Origin: Dactylosporangium vinaceum | GTDB lineage: Bacteria; Actinomycetota; Actinomycetes; Mycobacteriales; Micromonosporaceae | Assembly: GCF_019904175.1 (NCBI RefSeq) | Contig: NZ_CP061913.1 | Span: 6,386,001-6,450,000, forward strand | Length of the DNA stretch: 64,000 bases | Reading direction: 5' to 3' | Shown here: one piece after another, positions 62,537 to 64,000 of the stretch | Numbering within the stretch: position 1 is the stretch's first letter | Layout of the letters: every line of letters starts with the position of its first letter | The notes under the pieces: model-generated | Told to the model about the DNA's origin: nothing | What the model saw: only the letters and a program-made list of their open reading frames with translations | Databases searched by the model: none | Translations under genes and position numbers: made by a program

Positions 62537-63735
62537 GCGCCGAGGTCATCGTGTGCACGCCGCCGCAGGTGCCGCCGCCGTGGTGGGACGCGTCGCTCTT
62601 CCTGGCCGGCCCCAACCCGCGCAGCCCGGAGGTGCCGAGCTGGCGCCCGGAGGCGATCGAGCTGCTGCGGGCCCGCTGGACGGGCGGCCGCCTGGTCGTC
62701 TTCTCCCCCGAGCCGGCCACCGGCGCGGTCCGCGACTACACCGGCCAGATCGAGTGGGAGGAGGCCGGCCTGCACCTCGCCGACCAGATCGTCTTCTGGG
62801 TCCCCCGCGAGCTGACGACGATGCCCGCGTTCACGACGAACGTGGAGTGGGGCACGTGGCACCGCAGCGGCAAGGCCGTCTTCGGCGCACCGCCGGACGC
62901 CCCGAAGAACCGCTACCTGCGGGCCGGCGCCGCCGCCGAGCACGTCCCCGTCGCCGACACCCTCCCGGCCACGCTCGAGCTGGCCCTGGGTGCGCTGTCG
63001 CCGGCCGCCCGCCGCGAACTCGGCGAGCGCGGGGTCCCGCTGCTCGTCTGGCGAACGAGCAGCTTCCAGCGCTGGTACCGCACCCAGCGCGCCGCCGGCA
63101 ACGAGCTGCGCCAGGCCCGGGCCGAGTGGGTGTACCGCCGCGGCCCCGGCAAACGCCAGGTCGTCTACTGGGCGCTGCGCACCGACATCCGGGTGGCCGC
63201 CGAGGACCGCGTCAAGACTGGCCAGATCGTCCTCGCCCGGCCGGACCTGTCGAGCGTGGTGCTGTACCACCGCGGCCCGTCGCTCGCGACGACGCTCGTC
63301 GTATTGGTCCGCGAGTTCCGCTCGACCGCCGCCACCCCGGACGGCTTCATCCACGAGCTCCCCGGCGGCGCCGGCCCGGACGGCACCGACCCGAGGGACC
63401 AGGCCGCGGCCGAGGTCCACGAGGAGACCGGCCTGGCCCTGGCGCCGGACCGCCTGAGCGCCCACGGCAGCCGCCAGGTGGCCGGCACCCTGTCCACCCA
63501 CCGCGCCCACCTGTTCTCGGCCGAGCTGACCGCCGCCGAGGTCGAGGCCCTCCGCGCCGGGGCCGGCACCCCGCACGGCGAGCCGGGCACCACCGAGCGC
63601 ACCTGGGTGCAGCTGCACACGTACGCCGAGATCAGGGACGCCGGCCTCGTCGACTGGCCAACGCTCGGCATGCTGGCCCAGGTCCTGGCCGCGCCGCCGG
63701 CAGCGGACGGTGCGCCGGACCGGGCCCGGGAGTGA
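62533..63735 (+). CDS. Nucleoside 2-deoxyribosyltransferase-like domain fused to NUDIX domain
   Basis: A 400-residue fusion. Residues 1-145 resemble the nucleoside 2-deoxyribosyltransferase-like family: SLFLAGPNPRS, YTGQIEWEEAGLHLADQIVF, then TTNVEWGTWHRSGKAVFG. Residues about 215-395 are a NUDIX unit with AAAEVHEETGLALAP. The Nudix box is imperfect: the usual Arg before EV is Ala and the first Glu is missing, though the HEET metal glutamates remain. It may act in nucleotide clean-up. ATGA overlap with soxR suggests cotranslation. Confidence 0.8.
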   Translation: MSAEVIVCTPPQVPPPWWDASLFLAGPNPRSPEVPSWRPEAIELLRARWTGGRLVVFSPEPATGAVRDYTGQIEWEEAGLHLADQIVFWVPRELTTMPAFTTNVEWGTWHRSGKAVFGAPPDAPKNRYLRAGAAAEHVPVADTLPATLELALGALSPAARRELGERGVPLLVWRTSSFQRWYRTQRAAGNELRQARAEWVYRRGPGKRQVVYWALRTDIRVAAEDRVKTGQIVLARPDLSSVVLYHRGPSLATTLVVLVREFRSTAATPDGFIHELPGGAGPDGTDPRDQAAAEVHEETGLALAPDRLSAHGSRQVAGTLSTHRAHLFSAELTAAEVEALRAGAGTPHGEPGTTERTWVQLHTYAEIRDAGLVDWPTLGMLAQVLAAPPAADGAPDRARE

Positions 63736-63812
63736 GCCGGCGACGGCGGCCGCCCGCACCGCGGCACCCGGGTGCCGCCGATCGCACCGGCCGGAGCCTG
63801 ATCACAGCCCGA

Positions 63813-64000
63813 TCACAGCTGCCGGGCGAGCTCGTCGATGACCTCGCGGGCGTCGTCCTCGATGCCGTGGATGAACGTCGACTTGCGCCGCCGCAGCACC
63901 GGCAGGCCAAGCGCATACAGCCCGGGCGCGTCGAGCACGCCGCCGGTGTGGCGCAGCCGCCCCTTGGCGTCGAGGACCGGCACGTCCAGCCAGTCGTAGG
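63813..64000 (-). CDS. Flavin-containing oxidoreductase, C-terminal part only
   Basis: Reading leftward from the window edge, the last 62 codons give YDWLDVPVLDAKGRLRHTGG, then APGLYALGLPVLRRRKSTFI, ending in DELARQL. The DAPGLYALGLP block and the RRRKSTFIHG tail are typical of FAD/NAD(P)-dependent monooxygenase-like flavoproteins of actinomycetes. The rest is outside the window. Confidence 0.65.
   Translation of the reverse strand, partial: YDWLDVPVLDAKGRLRHTGGVLDAPGLYALGLPVLRRRKSTFIHGIEDDAREVIDELARQL

Overview
The window is very GC-rich, with strong third-position G/C bias, dense genes, frequent GTG starts and many apparently leaderless genes. This points to a high-GC actinomycete. Chemotaxis-type proteins, SigB/SigF-type sigma factors with partner-switching proteins, an ECF42/DGPF pair, secreted plant-wall enzymes and a CsbD protein together suggest a soil member of the Micromonosporaceae. 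That placement is inference. No rRNA, tRNA, CRISPR array or prophage was seen.

Layout. 0-7 kb: a truncated haloperoxidase/PAP2 gene, two MFS exporters, a FAD monooxygenase divergent from its TetR, an erythromycin-esterase-family protein and an unknown gene. 7.2-12.1 kb: a signalling block of CheB-like esterase, STAS-ATPase fusion, CheR-PAS fusion and a sigma factor fused to a STAS domain. 12.1-14.1 kb: a repeat-rich scar holding a 67-bp tandem repeat, a 29-bp minisatellite split by an IS-like element that carries a HIT gene, a decayed TetR and a 90-bp duplication. 14.1-26.0 kb: an aldehyde dehydrogenase divergent from a tightly coupled ADP-heptose and glycosyltransferase operon (carbamoyltransferase, GT2, GmhB-GT9 fusion, two further glycosyltransferases, GmhA, HldE, SDR, a Gly/Ala-repeat ORF, GT9). 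It probably builds a heptose-containing, possibly carbamoylated, glycan. 26-36 kb: hydrolase, anchored unknown protein, ECF42 sigma and DGPF partner separated by minisatellites, DUF72, F420-type oxidoreductase, GGDEF-EAL protein and a membrane Rieske protein. 36.4-42.9 kb: a LacI-controlled sugar-acid ABC importer with a mannonate-dehydratase-family enzyme. A repeated ribosome-binding/start cassette has spread through this operon.

42.9-49 kb: an MCP fragment, CheX-like protein, CsbD, two aldo/keto reductases around an HTH regulator, a STAS protein and a fumarase/PurB-superfamily lyase. 49-56.6 kb: a CBM2-CE2 esterase, a TetR/SDR pair bracketed by one shared motif, a 31-residue membrane peptide, an MCP, a zinc dehydrogenase, a SRPBCC protein and a regulator with two HTH domains. 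56.6-64 kb: an iron-sulfur photolyase, a SigB/F-type sigma factor, a PL9-like pectate lyase, a SoxR-controlled operon, a deoxyribosyltransferase-NUDIX fusion and the end of a flavoprotein.

Two themes recur. Many genes have a TANNNT -10 box 6-9 nt before the start codon, which implies leaderless mRNAs and fixes several starts. Short tandem repeats of 21, 29, 32 and 67 bp fill the larger gaps.
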